From the NCBI RefSeq assembly GCF_000685215.1, contig NZ_ARYJ01000001.1, positions 186,001 to 250,000 on the forward strand: a stretch of 64,000 bases of DNA, read 5' to 3'. Positions 27,146 to 36,428 of this stretch are shown piece after piece. How positions within the stretch are numbered: position 1 is the stretch's first letter; the number at the start of each line of letters is the position of its first letter. Below the pieces are notes generated by a model. It saw only the letters and a program-made list of their open reading frames with translations. It did no database searches and had not been told where the DNA came from. The stretch comes from Hyphomonas jannaschiana VP2. Lineage in GTDB: Bacteria; Pseudomonadota; Alphaproteobacteria; Caulobacterales; Hyphomonadaceae. The position numbers and the translations under genes are program-made.

Positions 27146-27727
27146 TCAGACGCCCTCGGCGCCGATCTTGCGGCAGAAGGTTTCCCAGGAACGGAAATCG
27201 TCTTCGGCAAGCTCCCCCGCCCCGCCAATGATCGTGTGGTGCAGCGGGTTGAAACCGGACAGGCCGAGCATGCCGCGCTCCAATGCCTTCAGCGCCCCGG
27301 CATCCATGCCGAACCGGTAGACGAGGCCCGGCATGCCCATGGAAACCAGCACGCGCGCCGACTTGCCCTTCATCATCTGTTTGGGCCAGCCCTTGTCGCT
27401 TTGACCGACGAAGAATTCGCCCCGCGCCGCCTGTTCGAAGAAGGCTTTCAGGATCGCCGGCATATTGCCGAGCCAGAGCGGAAACGCGATCAGCAGATGC
27501 TCGGCCGCGGCGATCTTCTCCCGCTCCGACAGGATGGGTTCCGGCGGCGGGCTGGCGAACTCTTCCACCGTGTGCAGCATCGGCACGTCCAGTGCGGCAA
27601 CATCAATACGCGTGACCGTATGGCCAGCGCTTTCCGCGCTGTCGGCATACACATCGCACAAGGCATGGATCAGGTGTTTCGGATCCGTGTCCGGATGGCC
27701 GTTGATAATACAGATCGACTTGGTCAT
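27146..27727 (-). CDS. NAD(P)H dehydrogenase (quinone), flavodoxin-like fold
   Basis: The 193-residue protein resembles the KefF/NQO1/MdaB type of flavoprotein: N-terminal IINGHPD phosphate-binding strand (about 7-13), FPLWLGNMPAILKAFFE (about 81-97) and a GMPG segment near 130. Such enzymes reduce quinones by two electrons with NAD(P)H and bound FMN or FAD. It is next to mccB on the same strand, with about 90 bp between them, but has no obvious link to leucine degradation. Confidence 0.84.
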   Translation of the reverse strand: MTKSICIINGHPDTDPKHLIHALCDVYADSAESAGHTVTRIDVAALDVPMLHTVEEFASPPPEPILSEREKIAAAEHLLIAFPLWLGNMPAILKAFFEQAARGEFFVGQSDKGWPKQMMKGKSARVLVSMGMPGLVYRFGMDAGALKALERGMLGLSGFNPLHHTIIGGAGELAEDDFRSWETFCRKIGAEGV

Positions 27728-27818
27728 GAGCAGGTCTCCCTTCCTGTCGCACCTTACGGCAGGAAGATGTCAGACCTGCGACGCCGTGCAATCCGCAAAC
27801 GTCCTTACATCCGCCCGG

Positions 27819-29426
27819 TTACATCCGGAAGACGCCGAAGCCGCGGTCCGGGAACGGCGCGTTAAGGCTGGCGGAAAGGGCGAGGCCCAGCACACGGCGC
27901 GTGTCTGCCGGGTCGATGATGCCATCGTCCCAGAGGCGCGCGGTGGAATAGTACGGGCTGCCTTCGGCTTCGTAGAGGTCGCGGATCGGCTGTTTGAAGG
28001 CGTCTTCCTCTTCCGCGCTCCATTCCCCGCCCTTGCGCTCGATCCCATCGCGCTTGACCGTGGCGAGCACGGAGGCGGCCTGCTCCCCGCCCATGACGGA
28101 GATGCGAGCGTTCGGCCACATGAACAGGAAGCGGGGCGAATAGGCCCGGCCACACATACCGTAATTGCCCGCCCCGAAGCTGCCGCCGGTAACGACGGTG
28201 AATTTCGGCACACTGGCAGTCGCGACGGCGGTCACCATCTTGGCGCCATCCTTGGCGATGCCGCCAGCCTCGTATTTCGAGCCGACCATGAAGCCGGTGA
28301 TGTTCTGCAGGAAGACGAGCGGGATGCGGCGCTGGTCTGCCAGTTCGATAAAGTGCGCTGCCTTCTGCGCGCTCTCCGAGAAGAGAATGCCATTATTGGC
28401 GAGGATCGCCACCGGCATGCCGTAGAGCCGCGCGAAGCCGCAGACGAGTGTCTCGCCATAGAGCTTCTTGAATTCGTGGAACTCCGAGCCATCGACAAGG
28501 CGCGCAATCACTTCGCGCGCATCATAGGGCTCGCGCACGTCCTGCGGCACGAGGCCATGTAGCTCCGCCGGGTCGTAAAGCGGTTCTGCGGGCTCGGTCA
28601 GCTCGAAAGGCTGCGGCTTCGGCTTTGCCAGCGTACGGACGATGGAACGGACAATGGCAAGCGCGTGGGAGTCATGCGCGGCGTAGTGGTCTGCGACGCC
28701 GGAGCGGCGGGCATGCACATCGGCGCCGCCAAGATCCTCGGCCGAGATCACCTCCCCTGTTGCGGCTTTCACCAGCGGCGGGCCGCCGAGGAAGATCGTG
28801 CCCTGCTTGCGCACGATGACCGTCTCGTCGGACATGGCCGGCACATAGGCCCCGCCTGCCGTGCAGGACCCCATGACCGAGGCGATCTGGGGAATGCCCT
28901 TCGCGCTCATCTGGGCCTGATTGTAGAAGATGCGGCCGAAATGTTCCCGGTCCGGAAAGACTTCCGACTGGTGCGGCAGGTTTGCCCCGCCGCTGTCGAC
29001 AAGGTAGATGCACGGCAGATGGTTTTCGAGCGCGACTTCCTGGGCTCTCAGATGTTTCTTCACCGTGATGGGGAAGTAGGCGCCGCCCTTTACCGTCGGA
29101 TCATTGCAGACAATCAGGCACTCGCGGCCTTCGACCCGGCCGACCCCCGTGATGATGCCCGCGGCAGGCGCCTCGCCATCATACATGCCATGCGCAGCCA
29201 GCGCGCCGATTTCCAGGAAGGCACTGCCCGGGTCCAGCAAGCGCTCGACCCGCTCGCGCGGAAGCAGCTTGCCCCGGTCGACATGACGCTGGCGCGAGGC
29301 TTCCGGTCCGCCAAGCGCAGCTTTGGATGTGTGCGCGCGCAATTCATCAAGCAGGCCTTCCATGGCGGCCTTGTTCGCGGCAAAGCGTGGCCCCGCCACG
29401 TCGAGACTGGATTTCAGGACGGGCAT
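27819..29426 (-). CDS. mccB: Methylcrotonoyl-CoA carboxylase, carboxyltransferase beta subunit
   Basis: The 535-residue protein has the tandem crotonase-like carboxyltransferase folds of the MccB/PccB group, with [12 protein letters not shown] (about 57-68), the [17 protein letters not shown] stretch characteristic of MccB near 142, and the second oxyanion region [15 protein letters not shown] near 410. It moves CO2 from biotin on MccA to 3-methylcrotonyl-CoA. Family length matches. It lies on the minus strand with mccA and liuC but separated from them by an EF-hand gene and a quinone reductase. Confidence 0.92.
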   Translation of the reverse strand: MPVLKSSLDVAGPRFAANKAAMEGLLDELRAHTSKAALGGPEASRQRHVDRGKLLPRERVERLLDPGSAFLEIGALAAHGMYDGEAPAAGIITGVGRVEGRECLIVCNDPTVKGGAYFPITVKKHLRAQEVALENHLPCIYLVDSGGANLPHQSEVFPDREHFGRIFYNQAQMSAKGIPQIASVMGSCTAGGAYVPAMSDETVIVRKQGTIFLGGPPLVKAATGEVISAEDLGGADVHARRSGVADHYAAHDSHALAIVRSIVRTLAKPKPQPFELTEPAEPLYDPAELHGLVPQDVREPYDAREVIARLVDGSEFHEFKKLYGETLVCGFARLYGMPVAILANNGILFSESAQKAAHFIELADQRRIPLVFLQNITGFMVGSKYEAGGIAKDGAKMVTAVATASVPKFTVVTGGSFGAGNYGMCGRAYSPRFLFMWPNARISVMGGEQAASVLATVKRDGIERKGGEWSAEEEDAFKQPIRDLYEAEGSPYYSTARLWDDGIIDPADTRRVLGLALSASLNAPFPDRGFGVFRM

Positions 29427-29542
29427 TCAGCCTCCCTTCAGAAGTTTTTGGCAGGCTTAGCTGCCTCTGGGTCAGGTGTCACGCGTGTGTCACCGGTTTT
29501 TACCAGACTGGGAAACATGCCCACTAGGAAAGGCCGCTGACC

Positions 29543-31348
29543 ATGCGCATGTTCAGGAACATGAAACTGGACATCACCCCCTCTCTGAAGGCGATTGCCT
29601 TCCTGAAGGATGTGCCGGCCAAGGTCATGCGCGCGGCCGGACAGGAAGCGTCCTGGTTTTGTGTCCCCGCAGGCGGAACGCTGTTCCTGCGCAATGAACC
29701 GGCCGACAAGATCTATTTCGTCCTGTCGGGTGCCCTCGGCGCCTTCCGCGTCAATCCGAACGGCCAGAGCGAATTCATCGGCCATATCCGCCCCGGTGAG
29801 CCGGTCGGCGAGATGTCCATGTTCCTCGGCGGGATTGACCTCGACGGCGACGGCGCCCCGGAAGACGCGCCGCATACAAGCTCGGTCTATGCCCTGCGCG
29901 ATTCCGAAATCGTTGGCTTCTCGCGTGAAGGCTGGCGGCGCATGGTCAAGTCTGAGCCGGAACTGCTGGAGCAGATGATCCGCATCATCCTGCGCCGCGT
30001 CGGCCGGGAGGGACAGCGCAATATCAGCGCCGCGCCGAAAGTCTTCACCCTGGTCGCCACCTCCCCCACGATCGATCTGGAACTGCGCGCCGAAGCCCTG
30101 AAGGCGAGCCTGGAAGCACTGGGCAAATCTGCCGTGATCGTCGGCGAATCAAAGGGCGCGGAGAAGCCGGCCGCCTTCTTCGACCAGCTCGACCAGAACA
30201 ATGATGTGGTGATCCTCATCTCCACCATCGGCGATACGCGCTGGTACCGCCTGTCCGTGCGCCAGGCAGACAGGATCTGGGTGTTCGGCCGCGCCGATGC
30301 CAAACCGTCCAATCCGCTGATGCCGGAGGACGACTCCCCTGCCCGCGAGCTGAAACTGGTCGACGTCGTGCTGCTGCACCCGGGTGACAACCGGCGGGCC
30401 TGCCGTCCGGTCGAATGGCTGGAAGCCGCCGGGGCAAGCCGCCTGTTCCACTGGCAGGGCATGAGCGGACCGAACTGCGACCGGCTTGCACGGGTCATGG
30501 CCGGCGTCTCGGTCGGGCTGATCCTGTCCGGCGGCGGGGCGCGGGCGTATTCGCACATCGGTGTTGTGCGAGCCATGCGCGACCGGGGCATCCCGATCGA
30601 CTTTGTCGGCGGCGCCTCCATGGGGGCCGTCGTCGCCGGCTGTGTTGCCATGGGCTGGGACGATGCCGAAATCGAACGGCGCATCCGCAAGGCCTTCGTG
30701 GAGACCAACCCGCTTGGCGATTACACGCTCCCTGTCGTGGGCATGGTCAAAGGCTTGCGGGTGAACGCGCGACTGAAAGAACATTTCGGCGAGGCAGAGA
30801 TCGGCGATCTCGCCCTGCCCTTCTTCGCCACGTCGACCAATCTGATGACTGGTACGCAGAGAATTCACCGGACAGGCCGTCTGCGCGATGCGCTGCGGGC
30901 GACGATCTCCCTGCCCGGCATCCTGCCGCCGGTGGTGGATGGCAACGACCTCCTGGTCGATGGCGCGGTGCTGAACAATTTTCCGGTCGATGTGATGCGG
31001 GACATGCATCGCGGCTTTGTCATCGGATCGGATGTCACGCGCCAGCCGGAAGGCCTGAAGATCGAAGAGTTCGAAAAACCGGCTGGTTTCTTCAGCTGGG
31101 TGCTGCGGCACGGATTTTCGAACCCGCCCCCGATTGCCGGAATCCTGATGCGGGCAGCAACCATCCGGGCCGACACCCAGTTCGGCCGCGACATCACCGA
31201 CGTGCTGATCCTCCCGGAACTGGCGGAAACCGAGCTGCGCGACTGGGAGAATTACGAGGCGACCGTGGAGTCCGGCTATCAGGCGGCCCTTCTGGCCCTG
31301 GAGGAAGCAGGAATGGGCGCCTCCGCCCGTCCGCAGCCGGCTAAATGA
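29543..31348 (+). CDS. cNMP-binding-domain patatin-like phospholipase
   Basis: The 601-residue protein joins an N-terminal cyclic-nucleotide-binding-like beta barrel (about 15-145), a middle Rossmann-like segment (about 165-300) and a patatin domain (about 323-490). The patatin catalytic dyad is visible: oxyanion GGGAR (330-334), GASMG with Ser359, and DGA with Asp473. This is the bacterial NTE/RssA-like phospholipase architecture. The cNMP phosphate-binding cassette is odd: after GEMSMF it carries an insertion containing IDLDGDG and lacks the usual Arg, having PHTS instead of PRTA. A regulatory ligand other than cAMP is possible. A later start at 29561 is open. Confidence 0.87.
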   Translation: MRMFRNMKLDITPSLKAIAFLKDVPAKVMRAAGQEASWFCVPAGGTLFLRNEPADKIYFVLSGALGAFRVNPNGQSEFIGHIRPGEPVGEMSMFLGGIDLDGDGAPEDAPHTSSVYALRDSEIVGFSREGWRRMVKSEPELLEQMIRIILRRVGREGQRNISAAPKVFTLVATSPTIDLELRAEALKASLEALGKSAVIVGESKGAEKPAAFFDQLDQNNDVVILISTIGDTRWYRLSVRQADRIWVFGRADAKPSNPLMPEDDSPARELKLVDVVLLHPGDNRRACRPVEWLEAAGASRLFHWQGMSGPNCDRLARVMAGVSVGLILSGGGARAYSHIGVVRAMRDRGIPIDFVGGASMGAVVAGCVAMGWDDAEIERRIRKAFVETNPLGDYTLPVVGMVKGLRVNARLKEHFGEAEIGDLALPFFATSTNLMTGTQRIHRTGRLRDALRATISLPGILPPVVDGNDLLVDGAVLNNFPVDVMRDMHRGFVIGSDVTRQPEGLKIEEFEKPAGFFSWVLRHGFSNPPPIAGILMRAATIRADTQFGRDITDVLILPELAETELRDWENYEATVESGYQAALLALEEAGMGASARPQPAK

Positions 31349-31423
31349 CAGACCTGTAATTTTCAATACAGTGTTAAGCATATTCGTGCAGCTTCCCCGA
31401 GGGCTGATGGGGAAGGATGGGAG

Positions 31424-33400
31424 ATGCTGCGCATGGATATGGCGCTTTGGGATATGCTGCCGGTTGTCATCTGCGAGACCGCCGCTGTGCGGGACGCGTC
31501 CGGCAAGCTGATCGATCTGGAATGGACGGCGTCCAACCGCCTCATGAACGAGTCGATCCGGTCTGACGGCAAAAGCATCGTCGGCATGCGCATCTTCGAA
31601 TTCGATGCTGCCTACAAGAATTCCGAAATGGTCCGTGCGGTCACTCATGTGATCGAAACCGGTGAGTCCCGTACCTTCCACACCTCTGCCGGCCGCGCGG
31701 CACAGATGCTCGGCAAGGTGATGAAGACCACCATTATCCCGGTTGAACGCGAAGGCGAACGCCGCGCCCTGTCGGTGTCCCATGAAGTGACCGAACTCGC
31801 CCAGGAGCGTGACGAGGCACTACGGCTCTACGAACTGGCGAAGACCGCCTGCGACAACGCCCTGCACGGCATCATTCTCAACGATACCGCCGGACGCATC
31901 ATTTATGTGAACCGGGCCCTTTGCGAGATGTCTGAATTCACCGAGGAAGAGCTCATTGGCAAGGATGTCGGCATCCTGACCGGCGATGAAACCTATGAGC
32001 CGGATGCCGAACTGGCGATGAAGCTCGCCAGTGGTGAAATGCTGCGGCACGTGACGCAGGCGGAAACGCCGACCAAGTCCGGCGGCACAAACCAGGTCGA
32101 GCTTTCACTCACCAGCGCCCGCTGGGGGGAACGCGGCGAACGGATCTTCATCACCTATGTCCGGGACATAAGGGAAGAACGCCGCAAGGCCCACGAGCTG
32201 CGCGATGCCCTGAACCGGGCGGAACAGGGCACACGCCTGAAATCAGAATTCCTGGCCAATATGAGCCATGAAATCCGTACACCGCTGAATGGCGTGCTGG
32301 GCATGACGCAGGTTCTGGCACACACAGACCTGACGCCGGACCAGAAGGAACAGGTCGCCACGATCCTCGACTCCGGCAAAACGCTGATGTCTATCCTGAA
32401 CGATATTCTGGACCTGTCGAAGATCGAAGCCGGCAAGCTGGAAGTGACCCCGGTCACCGGGGATTTGCGCCACAAGCTGAGCCGCATGATCAAGCTGCAC
32501 GCGGCGACGGCAGAGGAGAAGGGCATCAATCTCCAGCTCTTCATCGATCCGAGCGTCCCGTCCCGGATGAAATTCGATCCTGTCCGCGTGCGCCAATGCG
32601 TCGGCAACCTGGTTTCCAACGCCATCAAGTTCACGGAAAAAGGCGACGTGATGGTGGTCGTGACCTGCGAGCCCACGCCATCGGGCAGCATGCGCGTAAT
32701 CGTTCACGTGACAGACTCCGGCTGCGGCATTCCGGCTGACAAGATTGACCGCGTGTTCGAGAGCTTCTCACAGGCCGACGGATCAACCACGCGCCGGTTC
32801 GGCGGCACGGGTCTCGGCCTGCCCATCACACGCAAGCTGGCCCAGATGATGGGCGGAGACGTCACCGTCGTCAGCGAACCCGGCCGCGGATCTGTCTTTA
32901 CGCTGAAATTCGAAGCCGAATCGAGCGACGTGATCCACCTGCATGAAGACGTGCTGCCCAAGCCCGTCGCGCCGAAATCCTCGCGGGATGGCCTCGGCGG
33001 CCGCCGTGCGCTTGTGGTCGACGACAATGGCATCAACCGCCGGGTTGCCCGCACCTTCCTGGAGCATTATGGCCTCGAAGTTTCCGAAGCCGGAGACGGC
33101 AATGAAGCGCTTGAAGCGCTCGACCATGAGCCGTTCGACATCGTTCTGATGGACATTCACATGCCGGGTCTGGACGGCGCCGAGGCTTTCAAACGCCTGC
33201 GCAACTCCGCCAGCCTCAACCGTGTCGTGCCCGTGATTGCGCTGACGGCCGATTCCATGCGGGGCGACCGGGAGAAATATCTCGCAAAAGGCTTCGACGG
33301 CTACGTCGCCAAACCGATCGACGAACGGTCTCTGGTCACGGTCATCGGACAGGTGCTCAGCATCCCGACAGAGTTCGGAGAACGCCGCGCCCGGGCCTGA
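31424..33400 (+). CDS. Hybrid sensor histidine kinase with two PAS-like domains and receiver
   Basis: The 658-residue protein contains two PAS-like regions (about 10-125 and 130-250), a HisKA domain with NMSHEIRTPLNG (His282), a HATPase with N-box NLVSNA (395-400), DSGCGI (431-436) and GGTGLGL, and a C-terminal receiver domain with phospho-acceptor Asp577. All catalytic residues are present. No transmembrane segment is seen, so it probably senses a cytoplasmic signal and passes phosphate to an unlinked phosphotransfer protein. It follows the patatin gene by 75 bp on the same strand. Confidence 0.92.
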   Translation: MLRMDMALWDMLPVVICETAAVRDASGKLIDLEWTASNRLMNESIRSDGKSIVGMRIFEFDAAYKNSEMVRAVTHVIETGESRTFHTSAGRAAQMLGKVMKTTIIPVEREGERRALSVSHEVTELAQERDEALRLYELAKTACDNALHGIILNDTAGRIIYVNRALCEMSEFTEEELIGKDVGILTGDETYEPDAELAMKLASGEMLRHVTQAETPTKSGGTNQVELSLTSARWGERGERIFITYVRDIREERRKAHELRDALNRAEQGTRLKSEFLANMSHEIRTPLNGVLGMTQVLAHTDLTPDQKEQVATILDSGKTLMSILNDILDLSKIEAGKLEVTPVTGDLRHKLSRMIKLHAATAEEKGINLQLFIDPSVPSRMKFDPVRVRQCVGNLVSNAIKFTEKGDVMVVVTCEPTPSGSMRVIVHVTDSGCGIPADKIDRVFESFSQADGSTTRRFGGTGLGLPITRKLAQMMGGDVTVVSEPGRGSVFTLKFEAESSDVIHLHEDVLPKPVAPKSSRDGLGGRRALVVDDNGINRRVARTFLEHYGLEVSEAGDGNEALEALDHEPFDIVLMDIHMPGLDGAEAFKRLRNSASLNRVVPVIALTADSMRGDREKYLAKGFDGYVAKPIDERSLVTVIGQVLSIPTEFGERRARA

Positions 33401-33406
33401 GGGCGC

Positions 33407-33958
33407 TCAGCAACTGGTTCTGAATTGCTGGAACGGCACAGGCTCATCCGGTACACCGGGTGTATCAGACAGACTTTTCTGCCACCAACCGACGTCGTGC
33501 CAGGCACCGAGTTTGCAGCCGACGTCGGTATAGGTGCCGAGGTGCGAAAAGCCGAGACGCTCGTGCAGCGCAATGCTCGCATCATTCGGCAAAGCAATAC
33601 CAGCAAACGCGTTGCGGAAACCCTGCCCCGCCAGCGTCTCCAGAAGCTGTTGATACAGCCGTGTCCCGACCTTACGGCCCTGAGCCGCCGGGGCGACATA
33701 GACACTGACATCGCAGGACCATTTATAAGCTGCACGGGTCCGGTGCTGCGAGGCATAGGCATAGCCGAGTGTATGACCTGCTTCTTCGGCGACCAGCCAG
33801 GGATAGATCTGCAGCGTGGTCTCAATCCGCTGTGCCATCTCCTCCACAGAGGGGGGTATCAGTTCGAACGAAATGACCGTGTTGCGGACATAGGGCGCGT
33901 AGATGTCAGCGATCCACCCGGCATCGTCAGAACTCGCTACACGGATCGTCAGGCTCAT
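33407..33958 (-). CDS. GNAT N-acetyltransferase, phosphinothricin acetyltransferase-like
   Basis: The 183-residue GNAT protein has the family opening ([20 protein letters not shown]), a VSVYVAP strand followed by the acetyl-CoA pyrophosphate loop [11 protein letters not shown] (about 95-105), and [20 protein letters not shown] near 120-140, very like Pat/Bar-type enzymes that acetylate phosphinothricin or methionine sulfone analogues. Its start overlaps the stop of ivd by four bases (ATGA), so translation is likely coupled, though no functional link is known. Confidence 0.87.
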   Translation of the reverse strand: MSLTIRVASSDDAGWIADIYAPYVRNTVISFELIPPSVEEMAQRIETTLQIYPWLVAEEAGHTLGYAYASQHRTRAAYKWSCDVSVYVAPAAQGRKVGTRLYQQLLETLAGQGFRNAFAGIALPNDASIALHERLGFSHLGTYTDVGCKLGAWHDVGWWQKSLSDTPGVPDEPVPFQQFRTSC

Positions 33959-35127
33959 CCCGTCTCGCCGAACAGCTCCCGGCCGATCAGCCAGCGGCGG
34001 ATCTCCGATGTCCCTGCCCCGATCTCATAGAGCTTCGCATCGCGCAGCAGGCGCCCGGTCGGGTATTCATTGATATAGCCATTGCCGCCGAGGATCTGGA
34101 TGGCGTCCAACGCCAGTTTCGTCGCGGTCTCGGCCGCGTAGAGGATCGCACCAGCAGCGTCCTTGCGGGTCGTCTCGCCCCGGTCGCAGGATTTGGCAAC
34201 GGCATAGACATAGGCCTTGGCCGCATTCATCTGGACATACATGTCCGCGACCTTGCCCTGGATCAGCTGGAACTCGCCGATCGACTGTCCGAACTGTTTG
34301 CGGTCATGGATGTAGGGGATCACGACATCCATACAGGCCTGCATGATGCCCGTCGGACCGGCGGACAGAACGGCACGCTCATAGTCGAGCCCGCTCATCA
34401 GCACACGGACGCCGCCATTCAACGGCCCCATGATATTCTCTTCCGGCACTTCGCAGTCTTCAAAGACCAGTTCGCCGGTTTCCGATCCGCGCATGCCGAG
34501 CTTGTCGAGCTTCTGCGCGACGGAGAAGCCTTTCATGTCCCGCTCGATCAGGAAGGCGGTGATGCCTTTCGAGCCCGCTTCCGGTTCGGTCTTGGCGTAG
34601 ACGACTAGCACATCGGCGTCCGGCGCATTGGTGATCCACATCTTGGTGCCGTTCAGAACGTAGCGGTCACCCTTCTTTTCGGCGCGCAGCTTCATCGAGA
34701 CGACGTCAGAGCCCGCCCCACTCTCGCTCATCGCAAGGGAGCCGAGATGCTCGCCGCTCATCAGCTTCGGCAGGTAGCGCGCTTTCTGGGCGTCAGATGC
34801 CCAGCGGCGGATCTGGTTCACGCAGAGATTCGAATGAGCGCCATAGGAGAGGCCGACCGAGGCAGACGCGCGGGAGATTTCCTCCATCGCCACGACGTGT
34901 TCGAGATAGCCGAGGCCGGTACCGCCCCATTCCTCCTCAACCGTGATGCCGAGCAGGCCGAGCTCGCCCATCTTGGGCAACAGGTCACGCGGGAAGGTGT
35001 CCGTCCGGTCGATCTCGGCGGCGCGGGGCGCGATCTCGTTCTGGGCAAAACTTGCCACGGTTTCGCGGATCATGTCGGCGGTTTCGCCGAGGTCGAAGTT
35101 CAGGGTGGGATATGTGTTCGCAATCAT
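33955..35127 (-). CDS. ivd: Isovaleryl-CoA dehydrogenase
   Basis: The 390-residue acyl-CoA dehydrogenase has the FAD-binding [11 protein letters not shown] (about 131-141) and WITNAPDAD (about 164-172), and the catalytic Glu in [10 protein letters not shown] (Glu250), located in helix G as in isovaleryl-CoA dehydrogenases rather than in the C-terminal position of most acyl-CoA dehydrogenases. It oxidises isovaleryl-CoA to 3-methylcrotonyl-CoA, the substrate of MccAB. It is separated from the other leucine genes by about 4.5 kb containing the patatin and hybrid kinase genes. Confidence 0.94.
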   Translation of the reverse strand: MIANTYPTLNFDLGETADMIRETVASFAQNEIAPRAAEIDRTDTFPRDLLPKMGELGLLGITVEEEWGGTGLGYLEHVVAMEEISRASASVGLSYGAHSNLCVNQIRRWASDAQKARYLPKLMSGEHLGSLAMSESGAGSDVVSMKLRAEKKGDRYVLNGTKMWITNAPDADVLVVYAKTEPEAGSKGITAFLIERDMKGFSVAQKLDKLGMRGSETGELVFEDCEVPEENIMGPLNGGVRVLMSGLDYERAVLSAGPTGIMQACMDVVIPYIHDRKQFGQSIGEFQLIQGKVADMYVQMNAAKAYVYAVAKSCDRGETTRKDAAGAILYAAETATKLALDAIQILGGNGYINEYPTGRLLRDAKLYEIGAGTSEIRRWLIGRELFGETG

Positions 35128-35165
35128 GGCGGTTGATTAGCAGGCCGTTCCCGGCCTGTCAGCAG

Positions 35166-36323
35166 TCAATCCTGCCGCGTGATCGCCCGATAGAGATAGT
35201 AGATCGCCAGCACGCTCAACAGGACCGATCCGAAGGCCAGCAAGGGGCCGACAAAGGCCTCGCCTTCGCTGTCCGGAAACCGCTGCACAGTCGGCGCGGC
35301 CGTGCGGCGAACGCCTTCGAAAATGCCCCAGAGACCAAGGCCGGACAGGAGCGCATAGGGCAGCCAGCGCATCACGCTGATGTCGCCGTTCAGCCCATTT
35401 CCGCGCGACGGCGGAAGGGCCGGCGGGCGCAGGATTTCCCGGCGGGGTTCCGGAATTTCGGGCGTCGTCTGGCGCAGGACAGGCGCAGCCGCCGGCGAAT
35501 GTGCCATCTGTACCTGGCGGGCTTCGATGACCGTCTCGTCCGGCCGGTCCTCTCCAGGGCCGTCCGGCTCTGCCAGGGCTGACACCGCCCGGGTGATCTC
35601 GTCGGCCGTTGGCACGCCGGTTTCAGACGTGTCCTGCAGCGTGTTGGCGGCCTGCTGTTCACCCAGCAGTCTCGTCATCCGTTCAGCGACGGCGCGAGCC
35701 GCGGCCTGCGGGGCTGTGTCAGCGCCCGGAATGAGCGGCGCTGCGGACGTGCGGCCATCTTCGGTTCGCGCCTCGATCACGACAGCCCGTTCCCGCGACA
35801 CGGCAAGCGCCGCGCCGGGGTCGAACTGCGGACGCATCAGGGCGCCCGGCACAGGGATGCGGCCGGATGGGTGTTCCAGGAAAAGAGCCTTCTCGGCGGC
35901 GCGCCGGCGGACCAGCGCATCGACCACGCGGACCTCGCCATCCACCCTGCCCTTCCGCCAGGCCGTCATGCCCTCGGCGGCCTGCAGCCGCTCGCCGCTG
36001 TTCAGCAGCGCCAGCACGTTGGATTCCAGAAAGGCGTCCGTCCCGATGTTGAAAGCGAAGGACACAAGCGCGTCGAATTCATTCTGGGTGAGCGGTGTCA
36101 GCACGCGTTCGCGGATCATTTCCTCAATCGGCGCCAGGTCATGGTGGCGCAACACGAGTTCGGCGTCGGCGCGCGTGACACGCAGGCCTTCGCGGGCACC
36201 GGCTGTGTGACCAAAACCGACGATCCAGTTGCCGTCCGGCAGACGGGTTGCGCGCGCACGAAAGCCCTCGAAGCTCTTGATAAGCTCGACCCCGGCTCCG
36301 GACGTGCGCATTGGCAGGGCCAT
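35166..36323 (-). CDS. spmX: SpmX-like polar muramidase homologue
   Basis: The 385-residue protein has an N-terminal GH24 lysozyme-like domain (about 9-150), a Pro/Glu-rich acidic linker (about 155-310) and two C-terminal transmembrane helices (about 322-342 and 358-380). This is the architecture of Caulobacter SpmX, which recruits the kinase DivJ to the stalked pole. The conserved Glu is residue 19 (KSFEGF) with the start at 36323, which agrees with the numbering of SpmX Glu19 and supports that start. The lysozyme-type Thr before GIGH is not conserved (WIVGFGHT), so muramidase activity may be weak or absent. A phage endolysin is unlikely because of the membrane tail. Confidence 0.83.
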   Translation of the reverse strand: MALPMRTSGAGVELIKSFEGFRARATRLPDGNWIVGFGHTAGAREGLRVTRADAELVLRHHDLAPIEEMIRERVLTPLTQNEFDALVSFAFNIGTDAFLESNVLALLNSGERLQAAEGMTAWRKGRVDGEVRVVDALVRRRAAEKALFLEHPSGRIPVPGALMRPQFDPGAALAVSRERAVVIEARTEDGRTSAAPLIPGADTAPQAAARAVAERMTRLLGEQQAANTLQDTSETGVPTADEITRAVSALAEPDGPGEDRPDETVIEARQVQMAHSPAAAPVLRQTTPEIPEPRREILRPPALPPSRGNGLNGDISVMRWLPYALLSGLGLWGIFEGVRRTAAPTVQRFPDSEGEAFVGPLLAFGSVLLSVLAIYYLYRAITRQD

Positions 36324-36428
36324 GCAGAATGGCTCCCGTATTGAAACAGTTGGTGTTTTTCTATGCCGCACCCTTGCAAATGGCGCGCCTTTTCCCCTGA
36401 GGCGTGAATCCGAAGGCTTTGCCAGGCC

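Noticed and set aside
35166-36323. A phage endolysin or prophage remnant
   Set aside because: No other phage gene is near, and the acidic linker plus two C-terminal helices match SpmX.
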